Source of the DNA: an uncultured Actinomycetes bacterium
Lineage (GTDB): Bacteria > Actinomycetota > Thermoleophilia > Solirubrobacterales > 70-9
Direction of reading: 5' to 3'
NCBI GenBank assembly: GCA_937907435.1
Contig: CALCIA010000227.1
Span: 1 to 59,437 of the forward strand
DNA: 59,437 nt
The stretch's first letter is position 1. The number at the start of each line of letters is the position of its first letter. The notes under the pieces were generated by a model that searched no databases, was not told the origin of the DNA, and worked only from the letters and a program-made list of their open reading frames with translations. Shown here piece by piece: positions 8,373 through 16,289 of this stretch. Position numbers and translations under genes: made by a program.

Positions 8373-8619
8373 GCCCGCGGGGGCTAGGACCCCCGGGGTC
8401 GTCGTCGAGGAGGCAGACGTAGTCGGAACTCATGGCCGGCGCAACGTAGATGCCCGCGCCGAGCCCAAGACCGAAATTCACAATGTTGGTCGCGAGGATT
8501 GACGAAGGCGTGCGAAATCAGGCGAGCTTCGACGGCGGCATGGGTCCAAGGGCCTTCGTCCACCGAAGGGTCGGGTGTTCTTGGCAGCCCGGGAATCCTG
8601 CGGGGAGCGAGCGACAGGC

Positions 8620-8662
8620 GAGTTCGCACTTCTCCGCGCTATCCGCGGGTTTCTGCGAACTC
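8620..8662. repeat. 43-bp dispersed hairpin repeat, copy 1
   Basis: The outer arms GAGTTCGCA and TGCGAACTC pair over 9 bp (10 bp with the flanking C/G). The inner CCGCG and CGGG-side bases form a second short stem around CTATC. Copy 2 at 8863-8905 is identical in this 43-bp core, and copy 3 is at 58283-58325. Confidence 0.8.
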
Positions 8663-8862
8663 GACCGGGACGCCCGCCCGCCGAGGGCGAACGCACTCCG
8701 GACGCACGCTCGTGCAGTTGAGGGCGTCAGGGCGCCCATAACTCACCGAGCGGCGGATCCGGCGTCACCGAAGACGCGCGGATCCGTGGAGAAGGTCACG
8801 GAAGTGGGGAGAGGTGATGCTTCCGCGCGCCTTCGTCCCAGAACCCGTCGCCACCTCTCGGT

Positions 8863-8905
8863 GAGTTCGCACTTCTCCGCGCTATCCGCGGGTTTCTGCG
8901 AACTC
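8863..8905. repeat. 43-bp dispersed hairpin repeat, copy 2
   Basis: Same 43 bases as copy 1, in the same orientation, 243 bp downstream. The flanking sequence differs immediately outside the arms, which suggests a discrete repeat unit rather than a longer duplication. Confidence 0.8.
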
Positions 8906-8999
8906 GACCCGGCGTCAGACCCAGTCCCCGCTCCGCAACCCTTAGCCCTGAAACCGGCCGCCCGAGGGGACGGCTTCCCCGCTCTCCGCCGGCCTGAAG

Positions 9000-9569
9000 T
9001 CAGCCGCCTACCGCGGCCACCCGGTAGTGGAGGTGGACGACGCCGCTTTGGAAGCGGCGCTCGTCGAGGAGCTCGAGCTGGGCGCGGACGCCGTCGGGCA
9101 GGGCGCGCTTGCCGCCTCCCACCACGACCGGGCAGAGGAGCAGGTGGCACTCGTCGACCAGGCCGGCGCCGATCGCCTGGCCGGCCAGCTCGGCACCGCC
9201 GACCGAGATGTCGGCCGTCGCGTCCTGCTTGAGCTGCCGGACGGCGTCGGGGTCGAACTCGCGCTCGATCCGCGTCCGCGCGCCGGCCACGCTCTGGAGG
9301 GTCCGGGAGTACACCACCTTGTCGGCCGCCCGCCAGATCTCGGCGTATTCGTGGAACACCGGCGGCTCGTCGTCCCCGTCGCCCGCGGTCTCCCAGAACA
9401 CCATCGTCTCGTGCATCCGGCGCCCGTACAGGTAGGTGCCGATCGGCCGCTCGAGGTCGTTGACGAAGGCGTGCACTTCCTCGTCCGGTGCCGCCCAGTC
9501 GAACTTGCCCGTCTCGTCCTCGACGTACCCGTCAAGCGAGGCGATCGCCGCATAGATCAGCTTGGCCAT
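9000..9569 (-). CDS. Dihydrofolate reductase-family protein (RibD C-terminal fold)
   Basis: 189 residues. It begins with AKLIYAAIASLDGYVEDETG and has GRRMHETMVFWE, the central ADISVGGAELAGQAIGAGLV and the late CPVVVGGGKRALP. This order is typical of the stand-alone RibD-C/YyaP-type dihydrofolate-reductase-fold proteins, likely NADPH-dependent reductases with unknown substrates. ATG 9569 stands 61 bp from the stop of the glyoxalase-fold gene on the same strand. No drug-target or folate context is visible, so it should not be read as the housekeeping dihydrofolate reductase. Confidence 0.85.
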   Translation of the reverse strand: MAKLIYAAIASLDGYVEDETGKFDWAAPDEEVHAFVNDLERPIGTYLYGRRMHETMVFWETAGDGDDEPPVFHEYAEIWRAADKVVYSRTLQSVAGARTRIEREFDPDAVRQLKQDATADISVGGAELAGQAIGAGLVDECHLLLCPVVVGGGKRALPDGVRAQLELLDERRFQSGVVHLHYRVAAVGG

Positions 9570-9630
9570 CTCACTCCAATCGGTTGGTGACGGTGCTGGG
9601 ACCGCGATCGGCGGCCGAACTCATCGGTGG

Positions 9631-10233
9631 TCAGTCGGCGGCGGAGTAGGGGTCGCGGGGCGTCCGGTCCGCCGACAGCGAGCGCTGCGACCGCGCGACC
9701 AGGCGCTCGATCGCGTCGGCGAGGTGCACGGGGTCGATGTTGTAGTCGTCGCGTTCGGTGCGGATGAGGTGCGCCTCCAGCAGCACATCGGCGTGGGTGT
9801 GCCCGGTGGGCGGCTCGAAGCGGTAGGACGCCAGCTCGATCAGGAGCCCGAGCGGATCGCGGAAGTAGATCGAGTCCATGAACCCGCGGTCCTTGACCCC
9901 GCTGTGCTCGATGCCGCGCTCGTCGAGCCGCTCGACGGTCTGGCGGAACACCGCGTTGGACAGCGCGAAGGCGATGTGGTGGACGTGGCCCGCGTCCTGC
10001 GACCGCGGCGACGGATCGGCCGCCCGGCCCTCGTTGGTGAAGATCGTGATCAGCCGCCCGTCGCCCGGATCGAAATACAGGTGGCTCTCCTCCGGCCGGT
10101 CCAGATTGGGCTGCTCGAAGACGAACGGCATCCCCAGCACGCCCTCCCAGAAGTCGATCGAGGTCTGCCGGTCCGCCCCGGTGAGCGTGATGTGGTGAAC
10201 GCCCTGCGTCTGCATCTTGCGCATGGCGATCAT
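9631..10233 (-). CDS. Glyoxalase/VOC-family dioxygenase-like protein
   Basis: About 200 residues. The first half GVHHITLTGADRQTSIDFWE, GLPF-type strands and ESHLYFDPGD, and the second half GHVHHIAFALSN...FRQTVERLDERG...SIYFRDPLGLLIEL, form the paired beta-alpha-beta-beta-beta modules of the vicinal-oxygen-chelate superfamily. The metal-ligand positions (His of VHHI, Glu of LLIEL) are present, which favours a metal-dependent enzyme such as a ring-cleavage dioxygenase or glyoxalase. Starts at 10233, 10224 and 10215 are all possible. It diverges from the CoA-ester operon across the two-site operator. Confidence 0.8.
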   Translation of the reverse strand: MIAMRKMQTQGVHHITLTGADRQTSIDFWEGVLGMPFVFEQPNLDRPEESHLYFDPGDGRLITIFTNEGRAADPSPRSQDAGHVHHIAFALSNAVFRQTVERLDERGIEHSGVKDRGFMDSIYFRDPLGLLIELASYRFEPPTGHTHADVLLEAHLIRTERDDYNIDPVHLADAIERLVARSQRSLSADRTPRDPYSAAD

Positions 10234-10277
10234 CGTCCCACGGGACGCGCCTTGCGGGATCTTCGGCAGGATGCTAG

Positions 10278-10310
10278 CCTGCAAAACATTGCAGGTAAGT
10301 GATTCTGCAA
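10278..10310. promoter_or_regulatory. Two-site operator between divergent catabolic genes
   Basis: CCTGCAA-AACA-TTGCAGG (10278-10295) is a perfect inverted repeat with 7-bp arms. Twelve bases beyond its TTGCA a second TGCAA half-site occurs (10306-10310). The same TGCAA-N4-TTGCA palindrome with a TTGCA-N12-TGCAA spacing is found upstream of the ABC transporter operon at 24870-24909. The RpiR-family regulator encoded at 22077 is the obvious candidate binder; that is inference. Confidence 0.65.
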
Positions 10311-10347
10311 AACGCCTTACGTACCGAAAGACTTCGACCTGGGGAGC

Positions 10348-11235
10348 GTGGAGTTGTCGTTTCAGGGCAGTTCTGTCACTGGCGCCGGCACCGATCGGCC
10401 GAGCAGGGTTCGTTCGCTGTTGTGGGTGGGAAACACGACCCAGTCCGCTCTGGAGGCCGCGCTTGAAGGCTCCGCTGCCGACCTCGTCGTCGCCGACCTC
10501 GAGGATACGGTCGCCGGCGCCCGCAAGCACGAAGTCCGCGAGCTGCTCCGGCAGACCTTCGAGGAGCGTCGATCCGACCCGGGCCGGCGTCCTCTCTTCG
10601 TCCGGCCCAACCCCCTGGACACCGCGATCGGCCTTGCCGACCTCGCGGTGCTCGCGGAGGCGGGGGTCGACGGCCTCGTCGTCCCCAAGGCGACCCCGGA
10701 GGTGCTCGGGACGGCCTTCGCCGCCGGCGTCATCCGCCTGGTCGCGTTGATCGAGACCGCCGAGGGCGTCGAGCGGGCCACCGAGAGCGCGGCCTGCCCG
10801 GGGGTCGAGCTGATCGAGCTCGGAGCGATGGACCTGGCGCTCGACATCCACACCGAGGCGAAGGTCGGCGGGCAGGATCTGATCTACACCCGCTCCCGCC
10901 TCGTGATGGCAAGTCGCGCCGCCGGCCTGCCGGGCCCGATCGACGCGATCTTCCCCAACGTCGACGACGGTGACGGCTACCTGCGCGCCGCCGCGATCGG
11001 CCGCGAGCTGGGATTCGGCGGCATGCCCTGCCTCACCGAGGACCAGGTGGCCCTGGCGAACGACTTCTTCACCCCGACCGACGAGGAAGTCGCGAGGGCG
11101 CGGCTGGTCGTCGACTCCTACGACGCCGCCGTCGCCAAGGGCGAGGGGGTCGTCGAGGTCGACGGGACGATGGTCGAGCGCCCGACGGCCGAACGCGCAC
11201 GCAACCTTCTGCAGGAGGCGGGCGTCGCCGGCTGA
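10348..11235 (+). CDS. HpcH/HpaI-CitE-family aldolase/lyase (malyl- or citramalyl-CoA lyase-like)
   Basis: 295 residues of the CitE/HpcH TIM-barrel family. Visible elements are ADLVVADLEDTVAG (metal-binding Asp/Glu, about 45-57), FVRPNPLD, LIETAEGVERA and ELGAMDLALDI. These enzymes make or break a carbon-carbon bond in 3-hydroxyacyl-CoA esters such as malyl-CoA or citramalyl-CoA. GTG 10348 is the likely start; the ribosome site is poor. It is the first gene of the operon behind the two-site operator. A second CitE-like lyase lies at 15429, so the two may act on different intermediates. Confidence 0.8.
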   Translation: MELSFQGSSVTGAGTDRPSRVRSLLWVGNTTQSALEAALEGSAADLVVADLEDTVAGARKHEVRELLRQTFEERRSDPGRRPLFVRPNPLDTAIGLADLAVLAEAGVDGLVVPKATPEVLGTAFAAGVIRLVALIETAEGVERATESAACPGVELIELGAMDLALDIHTEAKVGGQDLIYTRSRLVMASRAAGLPGPIDAIFPNVDDGDGYLRAAAIGRELGFGGMPCLTEDQVALANDFFTPTDEEVARARLVVDSYDAAVAKGEGVVEVDGTMVERPTAERARNLLQEAGVAG

Positions 11236-11274
11236 CCGGCGCCGGCCGCCTCGCCACCCACCACCAGGAGAGAC

Positions 11275-11769
11275 ATGGCTCGCTACTACGACGATTTCGA
11301 GATCGGGGACGTGTACCGCAGCGCCGTCGGGCGCACGATCACGGACACCGACAACATCTGGTTCACCCTCCTCACCCACAACACGAACCAGCTGCACTTC
11401 AACCAGGCCTTCGCCGAGAAGACGCCCTGGAAGAAGCTGCTCGTCAACTCCGGCTTGACGCTTGCCATCGTCGGCGGGCTCTCGGTCGCGGACGTGAGCG
11501 AGAACGCGGTCGCCAACCTCGGCTGGGGCGACATCCACCTCGACAAGCCGGTCTTCGCCGGCGACACGCTCTGGTCGGAGAGCGAAGTCACCGAGCTGCG
11601 GGAGTCGAAATCGCGTCCCTACGCCGGGATCGTCAGCGTTCGCACCCGCGGCGTCAACCAGCGCGCGGAGGTCGTGATCGAGTTCCGCCGCACGGTCATG
11701 GTCTACAAGGCGGGCCACGGCGAGGAGGATCGCGGCGCGCCGATCACGAGCGAGGAGTGGCGCGTTTGA
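11275..11769 (+). CDS. MaoC-family acyl-CoA hydratase (mesaconyl-CoA hydratase-like)
   Basis: 164 residues with the hot-dog-fold pattern ARYYDDFEIGDVYRSAVGRT, then THNTNQLHFNQAFAEKTPWK, VNSGLTLAIVGG and a C-terminal RTRGVNQRAEVVIEFRRTVM. The canonical hydratase-2 Asp is replaced by Asn in NTNQLH, as I recall for the mesaconyl-/itaconyl-CoA hydratase-type subgroup. The likely reaction is addition of water to an enoyl-CoA dicarboxylic ester, giving the substrate of the CitE-like lyase next door. AGGAGAG precedes ATG 11275. The stop overlaps the next gene by a TTGA. Confidence 0.85.
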   Translation: MARYYDDFEIGDVYRSAVGRTITDTDNIWFTLLTHNTNQLHFNQAFAEKTPWKKLLVNSGLTLAIVGGLSVADVSENAVANLGWGDIHLDKPVFAGDTLWSESEVTELRESKSRPYAGIVSVRTRGVNQRAEVVIEFRRTVMVYKAGHGEEDRGAPITSEEWRV

Positions 11770-13226
11770 CCGCTGTCGCCACCCGGTCGCCCGTCACCCG
11801 CCGCGTCGCCGAATTCACCGCCGAGCTGCTCGCCGAGCCGCTGTCGGACGAAGTGGCGGAGACGGCGAGGCTGCTGGTCCTCGACACCGTCGGCTGCGCG
11901 CTTGCCGCCGCGGGCGGGCCCCACGACGGCGTCCGCCGGGTCCTCGTCGCCGACGGCGGCGCGCGCCGGGCGAGCATCGTCGGCTCCGGGGAGATGGTGC
12001 CGACCGCCGGCGCGGCGCTGGTCAACGGCGTCCTCGCCCACTCGCTCGACTACGACGACATCCATCCGACCTCCGCGGCCCACACGAGCGCGGTCGTCGT
12101 CCCGGCGGCCCTCGCGGTCGCCCAGGCGCGCGGTCGCAGCGGCGGCGATCTGCTGCGGGCGGTGGCGCTGGGCACCGAGGTCGTCGCCCGCATCGGGTCG
12201 ATCGTGCCCGCGGGGCTCCACGAGCGCGGCTTCCACGTGACCTCGGTCGCGGGGGTCTTCGGCGCCGCGGCCGCCGCCGCGCTGCTGGACGAGACCGACC
12301 CCGACACGACCGCCTCCGCCCTCGGCATCGCCGGCAGCACCGCCTCCGGGGTCTTCGCCTACCTCGACGACGCGACCGAGACCAAGCCCCTGCACGCCGG
12401 CTGGGCCGCTCAGGCCGGGATCCGCGCGGTGGCGTTCGCGAGCGCCGGCCTGGCCGGGCCGCCGTCGGTGATCGAGGGCCGCTACGGCATCCTCGACACC
12501 TTCCTGCGCGGGTCCCTGCCCGACGCCGCCGCCCGCGCCGACGCCGCGGCCGCCGCCTTCGCCGATCTCGGCGACGCCTGGCGCACGCTCGAGGTTACGC
12601 CGAAGCGCTACCCCTGCTGCGCCTTCATGCACCCGTGGCTCGCCGCCGCCGAGCGGGGTCTCCGCGAGGCCTCGGCCTCCGGAGCGGAGGTCGTGGCCGC
12701 CCGCCTCAGCGTCCCGGACGAGGTGGCGGCACGGCTGGTGGACCCGCGGCGGCGGACCGACGCCCCCGCGAGCGGCTACGACGCCAAGTTCAGCCTTCCC
12801 TACTCGCTCGCCGCGCTCCTCCTCCGCGGCCGGCTCGACCTCGCCGCCTACGGCGCGGAGGCGATCGCCGAGCCCGGGACCCTCGGCCTCGCGCGTGAGA
12901 TCCAGGTCACCTCGTTCGCGGACGAGAGCTGGTCGACGCGGCCGCGCGGCGAGGTCGAGCTGCGGCTCCGTGACGGCCGCGAGGTCGCCGTGCCCGTCGA
13001 CGCCGCGGTCGCCCCGCCGACCGCCCGCGAGGACCGCGGGGCGGTCGAGGCCAAGTTCCTCGCGAACGCGTCCCTCGCGCTGGGCGAGCGGCGCGCCGCC
13101 CGGCTCGCCGGCGCGATCGCGGCGCTGGGCGACGACGCCGGGCTCGCGCCGACGATCGAGCTCCTGGCGCCGGCCGGCGAGGACGAGATTCGGCCCACCC
13201 ACGATTCGAAGGAGATCCCTCGATGA
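11766..13226 (+). CDS. MmgE/PrpD-family protein
   Basis: About 486 residues. LLVLDTVGCALAAAGG, LVNGVLAHSLDYDDIHPTSA, KRYPCCAFMHP and a C-terminal VEAKFLANASLALG are typical of the MmgE/PrpD family, which contains 2-methylcitrate dehydratase, cis-aconitate decarboxylase and imidosuccinate-related enzymes. TTG 11766 is favoured, because it overlaps the preceding stop as TTGA with GAGGAG nine bases upstream; GTG 11757 is the alternative. In this operon a role on a branched tri- or dicarboxylate is plausible, but the reaction cannot be set from sequence. Confidence 0.85.
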   Translation: MTAVATRSPVTRRVAEFTAELLAEPLSDEVAETARLLVLDTVGCALAAAGGPHDGVRRVLVADGGARRASIVGSGEMVPTAGAALVNGVLAHSLDYDDIHPTSAAHTSAVVVPAALAVAQARGRSGGDLLRAVALGTEVVARIGSIVPAGLHERGFHVTSVAGVFGAAAAAALLDETDPDTTASALGIAGSTASGVFAYLDDATETKPLHAGWAAQAGIRAVAFASAGLAGPPSVIEGRYGILDTFLRGSLPDAAARADAAAAAFADLGDAWRTLEVTPKRYPCCAFMHPWLAAAERGLREASASGAEVVAARLSVPDEVAARLVDPRRRTDAPASGYDAKFSLPYSLAALLLRGRLDLAAYGAEAIAEPGTLGLAREIQVTSFADESWSTRPRGEVELRLRDGREVAVPVDAAVAPPTAREDRGAVEAKFLANASLALGERRAARLAGAIAALGDDAGLAPTIELLAPAGEDEIRPTHDSKEIPR

Positions 13227-14440
13227 CCACGCCCGCCAGCTCCCACCCCGACGTCGAGCAGCGACGGGAAGATCGCCGCGCGATCGTGGAAACCGTGCGC
13301 CAGTTCGTCGAGAACGAGGTGGTGCCGGTGGCGCCGGAGCTCGAGCGGCAGGACGCCTACCCGATCGAGCTGATCGAGCAGATGGCCGACCTCGGCCTGT
13401 TCGGGATCACGATCGGCGAGGAGTGGGGTGGGGCCGGGCTGGACCTGGGTACCTACGCCGAGGTGACGGTGGAGCTCGTGCGCGGCTGGATCGCGATGTC
13501 GGCGGTGCTGAACACCCACCTGATGACCTCGTTCCTGATCGAGAGCTTCGGCACCGACGACCAGCGCGAGCGTTACCTGTCGCGGTTGGCGAGCGGCGAG
13601 ATCCGCGCCGCCTTCGTGATGAGCGAGCCGCATGCCGGGACCGACGTCCAGCGGATCCGGACCACCGCCAAGGTGGACGGCGACGATTACGTGATCAACG
13701 GCCAGAAGATGTGGGTGACGAACGGGCTCTACTCGGGGCTGGTCGCCGTCCTGCTGAAGACCGATCCGACCACCACGCCCCCATATAAGGGGATGAGCGT
13801 CTTCCTGGTCGAGAAGGAGGGAGGGCGCAGCGAGTTCCCCGGGATGACGATCGGGCCGCCGATCCAGAAGCTCGGCTACAAGGGCATCGAGACGGTCGAG
13901 ATCGCGTTCGACGACTACCGGATCTCCGACGCCCAGCTGCTGGGCGGCGACGCGGGCCTGGGTATGGGCTTCCGTTATTGCATGGCCGGCATCGAGCACG
14001 GCCGGATCACCCAGACGGCGCGCGCGGTGGGCCTGATGACGGCCGCGCTGGAGGCGAGCGTGAAGTACGCGGACGAGCGGGAAACCTTCGGCAAGAAGAT
14101 CGGCGAACACCAGGCGATCCAGACCAAGCTGGCGTTGATGGCGACCAACCTGCGGGCCTCCCGGCTCCTCATGCAGAGCGCCGCCGAGGCCAAGGAGGAG
14201 AAGGGCCGCGCCGACATGGAGGCCGGGATGGCGAAGATGTTCTCGACCGAGGCGGCGGTCGACGCCACCCGCATGGCGATGCAGGTGCACGGGGGCTACG
14301 GGTACACGAAGGAGTTCCCGGTCGAGCGGCTCTACCGCGACGCGATCGCCCTCACCGCCGGCGAGGGCTCGAACGAGATCCAGCAGCAGATCGTCGCGCG
14401 CCAACTGATGCGCGAACAGGCCGCGGCGGTGAGGTCCTGA
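13223..14440 (+). CDS. Acyl-CoA dehydrogenase
   Basis: 405 residues with the full acyl-CoA dehydrogenase layout. The FAD-binding stretch is AAFVMSEPHAGTDVQ (about 133-147). YVINGQKMWVTNG follows, and the C-terminal helix bundle has RETFGKKIGEHQAIQ and MQVHGGYGYTKEFPVERLYR. The catalytic base is expected at Glu381 in AGEGSNEIQ, as in the short/medium-chain enzymes. It would introduce an alpha-beta double bond into the CoA ester before hydration by the MaoC protein. It overlaps its neighbours on both sides (ATGA at 13223 and at 14440). Substrate by context could be a succinyl- or methylsuccinyl-CoA-type ester. Confidence 0.9.
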   Translation: MTTPASSHPDVEQRREDRRAIVETVRQFVENEVVPVAPELERQDAYPIELIEQMADLGLFGITIGEEWGGAGLDLGTYAEVTVELVRGWIAMSAVLNTHLMTSFLIESFGTDDQRERYLSRLASGEIRAAFVMSEPHAGTDVQRIRTTAKVDGDDYVINGQKMWVTNGLYSGLVAVLLKTDPTTTPPYKGMSVFLVEKEGGRSEFPGMTIGPPIQKLGYKGIETVEIAFDDYRISDAQLLGGDAGLGMGFRYCMAGIEHGRITQTARAVGLMTAALEASVKYADERETFGKKIGEHQAIQTKLALMATNLRASRLLMQSAAEAKEEKGRADMEAGMAKMFSTEAAVDATRMAMQVHGGYGYTKEFPVERLYRDAIALTAGEGSNEIQQQIVARQLMREQAAAVRS

Positions 14441-15432
14441 TGATGAACGCCGCCGTCATCGACCGCCTCGGCGACCCCCCCGCGGCCAAGCCCGGCCGGC
14501 GCCCCGAGCCGGTCGCCGGCGAGACCCTGGTCGAGATCAAGGCCGCCGCGGTCAACCCGGTCGACATCTCGGTCGGCGCCGGCACCTTCTACGCCGCCGT
14601 CCCGGAGCCCCCCTACGTCCCCGGCGTCGAGGGGACCGGAACCGTGGTCGCCTCGGACGCCTTCGAGCCCGGCACGCCGGTTTGGCTCTACGGCGGCGGC
14701 CTCGGGATGACCCGGCCCGGGACGCTGGCCGAGCTTGCCGCCGCGCCGGACGCGGTCCCGATCGCCCTCCCGCCGGGGAGCGACCTGGTCGCCGCGGCCG
14801 CCCTCGGCATCCCGGCGGTGACCGGCTGGCTCGCGGTCCGCGAGCGGGCCGGGGTGCGTCCCGGCGAGTCGGTGCTGATCCTTGCCGGCAGCGGCGGGGT
14901 CGGACTTGCCGCGGTGCAGGCCGCGCGCGACGGCGGCGCCGGGCGGATCGTCGCCGCGGGACGCAACGCGGAGGCGCTCGCGATCGCCACGGCCGCCGGC
15001 GCCGACGCCACCGTCGTCCTCGACGACGGCGCCGAGGAGATCACCGAGGCCCTGCGCGGCGCCTGCGAGGAGCATCCGCCGGACGTCGTCGTCGACCCGC
15101 TCTGCGGGCCGCCGCTCGAGGCCGCGGTCGCCGTCTGCGGGCCGGACGCACGCATCGTGCAGCTCGGCCAGTCGGCCGGGCCGACGGCGACGCTGGCCTC
15201 CGGGGACATCCGCGGCAAGGGGATCGACCTGCTCGGCTTCTCGGTCTTCCGCGTCGGCCGCGCGGCCGCCGGGGAGGCCCTCGCCGCGATGCTGGAGCTG
15301 GTCGCGGCCGGCTCCTGGCAGCTCCCGTACGAGCCGGTCGACCTGGAGCGGCTCGGCGACGTCTGGTCGGAGCTCGAGGTCGCCGGGTCGGGACGGCGGA
15401 TCGTCGCGCTGCCCGGGGGAGGGTCCCGATGA
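14440..15432 (+). CDS. Quinone oxidoreductase-like medium-chain dehydrogenase/reductase
   Basis: 330 residues. A GroES-like N-terminus (VEIKAAAVNPVDISVGAGTF, PYVPGVEGTGTVV) is followed by a Rossmann domain with LILAGSGGVGLAAVQAAR (about 147-164). No structural or catalytic zinc cysteines are visible, which favours the zinc-free quinone oxidoreductase/enoyl reductase branch using NADPH. Two in-frame ATGs occur at 14440 and 14443; the first overlaps the preceding stop. It sits between the acyl-CoA dehydrogenase and the second CitE-like lyase, so an acyl-CoA or carbonyl intermediate of the pathway is a likely substrate. Confidence 0.85.
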   Translation: MMNAAVIDRLGDPPAAKPGRRPEPVAGETLVEIKAAAVNPVDISVGAGTFYAAVPEPPYVPGVEGTGTVVASDAFEPGTPVWLYGGGLGMTRPGTLAELAAAPDAVPIALPPGSDLVAAAALGIPAVTGWLAVRERAGVRPGESVLILAGSGGVGLAAVQAARDGGAGRIVAAGRNAEALAIATAAGADATVVLDDGAEEITEALRGACEEHPPDVVVDPLCGPPLEAAVAVCGPDARIVQLGQSAGPTATLASGDIRGKGIDLLGFSVFRVGRAAAGEALAAMLELVAAGSWQLPYEPVDLERLGDVWSELEVAGSGRRIVALPGGGSR

Positions 15433-16289
15433 CCCCGACCGCGGGAGACTCCGTCCTGGCCGGCGCCCGGTCCTTCCTCTTCACGCCCGCCTCCTCGGCC
15501 CGCATGCTCGAGAAGCTGCCGACCTCGGCCGCGGACGTGATCGTCGTCGACTTCGAGGACGGCGTCGCCGCCGATCGGAAGGCGGTGGCGCGCGAGCTCT
15601 ACCTGGAGGCCTATCCGGCCCTCCACGAGGCGACGGCGACGCTGGCCGTGCGGATCAACGGCGACGACAGTCCCGAGCACGACGACGACCTCGAGACGCT
15701 TGCCGCCGGCCCGCCCGCGGCGGTCTTCATCCCGAAGGCGACCGGGCGGTCGGCTCGCGCGGCCGCGTCGATCGGCCTTCCCCTGGTCGCGGCGATCGAG
15801 TCCGCCGCGGGGCTGCTCGAAGCCCCGGCGATCGCCGCCGCCGAGCGGGTGGAGGCGTTGACGATGGGCGCCGCCGACCTCGGCGTCGAACTGGGCTTCG
15901 AGGATCGCGACGACCGCCAGCAGCTGCTCGCGTTCCGCTCCACGCTGGTCCTGGCCTCCGCCGCCGCGGGGCTGCGCCGGCCGATCGACGTCGTCTTCAT
16001 GGACACCGGCGACGCGGACGGCCTGGCGGCGGAGAGCGATTACGCGCGGACGCTCGGCTTCGGCGGCAAGGCCGCCATCCATCCCGCCCAGGTCGGCCCG
16101 ATCAACCTCGCCTTCTCGCCCTCCGCGGAGCAGCTCGGCTGGGCCCGTCGGGTGGTCGAGGCCTACGAGGAGGCGGCGGGCGGCGGCGCCGGGGCGACCA
16201 GCCTCGACGGCGAGCTCGTCGACCTGCCGGTCGTCCTCCGGGCCCGGGACCTGCTTGCCCTGGGATCGCGAGCGGAGGTGTCCTCGTGA
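15429..16289 (+). CDS. Second CitE-like CoA-ester lyase
   Basis: 286 residues. ARSFLFTPASSARMLEKLP opens the protein, DVIVVDFEDGVAADRKA (37-53) carries the metal-binding Asp/Glu, and RINGDD, IESAAGLLEAPAIAAA and MGAADLGVELGFED follow, with GFGGKAAIHPAQVGPIN near the end. This last block is characteristic of the CitE/malyl-CoA lyase group. It is therefore closer to canonical CitE than the lyase at 10348. ATG 15429 overlaps the previous stop. It likely cleaves the hydroxyacyl-CoA formed by the upstream hydratase to acetyl-CoA plus an oxoacid or to a related pair. Confidence 0.85.
   Translation: MTPTAGDSVLAGARSFLFTPASSARMLEKLPTSAADVIVVDFEDGVAADRKAVARELYLEAYPALHEATATLAVRINGDDSPEHDDDLETLAAGPPAAVFIPKATGRSARAAASIGLPLVAAIESAAGLLEAPAIAAAERVEALTMGAADLGVELGFEDRDDRQQLLAFRSTLVLASAAAGLRRPIDVVFMDTGDADGLAAESDYARTLGFGGKAAIHPAQVGPINLAFSPSAEQLGWARRVVEAYEEAAGGGAGATSLDGELVDLPVVLRARDLLALGSRAEVSS

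Larger units (their letters stand above)
8373..8999. other. Gene-poor stretch with two hairpin repeats
   Basis: No reading frame here has a convincing start, ribosome site or family resemblance. The stretch contains two copies of a 43-bp imperfect hairpin repeat (8620-8662 and 8863-8905). Short frames in it merely translate the repeats. Confidence 0.6.

Noticed and set aside
8281..8481. Small minus-strand frame beginning MNFGLGLGAGIYVAPAMSSD
   Set aside because: The hydrophobic start is suggestive, but it overlaps the amphi-Trp gene, has no ribosome site and soon becomes Arg/Pro-rich. I cannot support it as a gene.
8450..9232. Plus-strand frame across the hairpin repeats
   Set aside because: Its only repeated feature, SHFSALSAGFCELD twice, is the translation of the 43-bp DNA repeat, and it runs antisense into the dihydrofolate-reductase-like gene.
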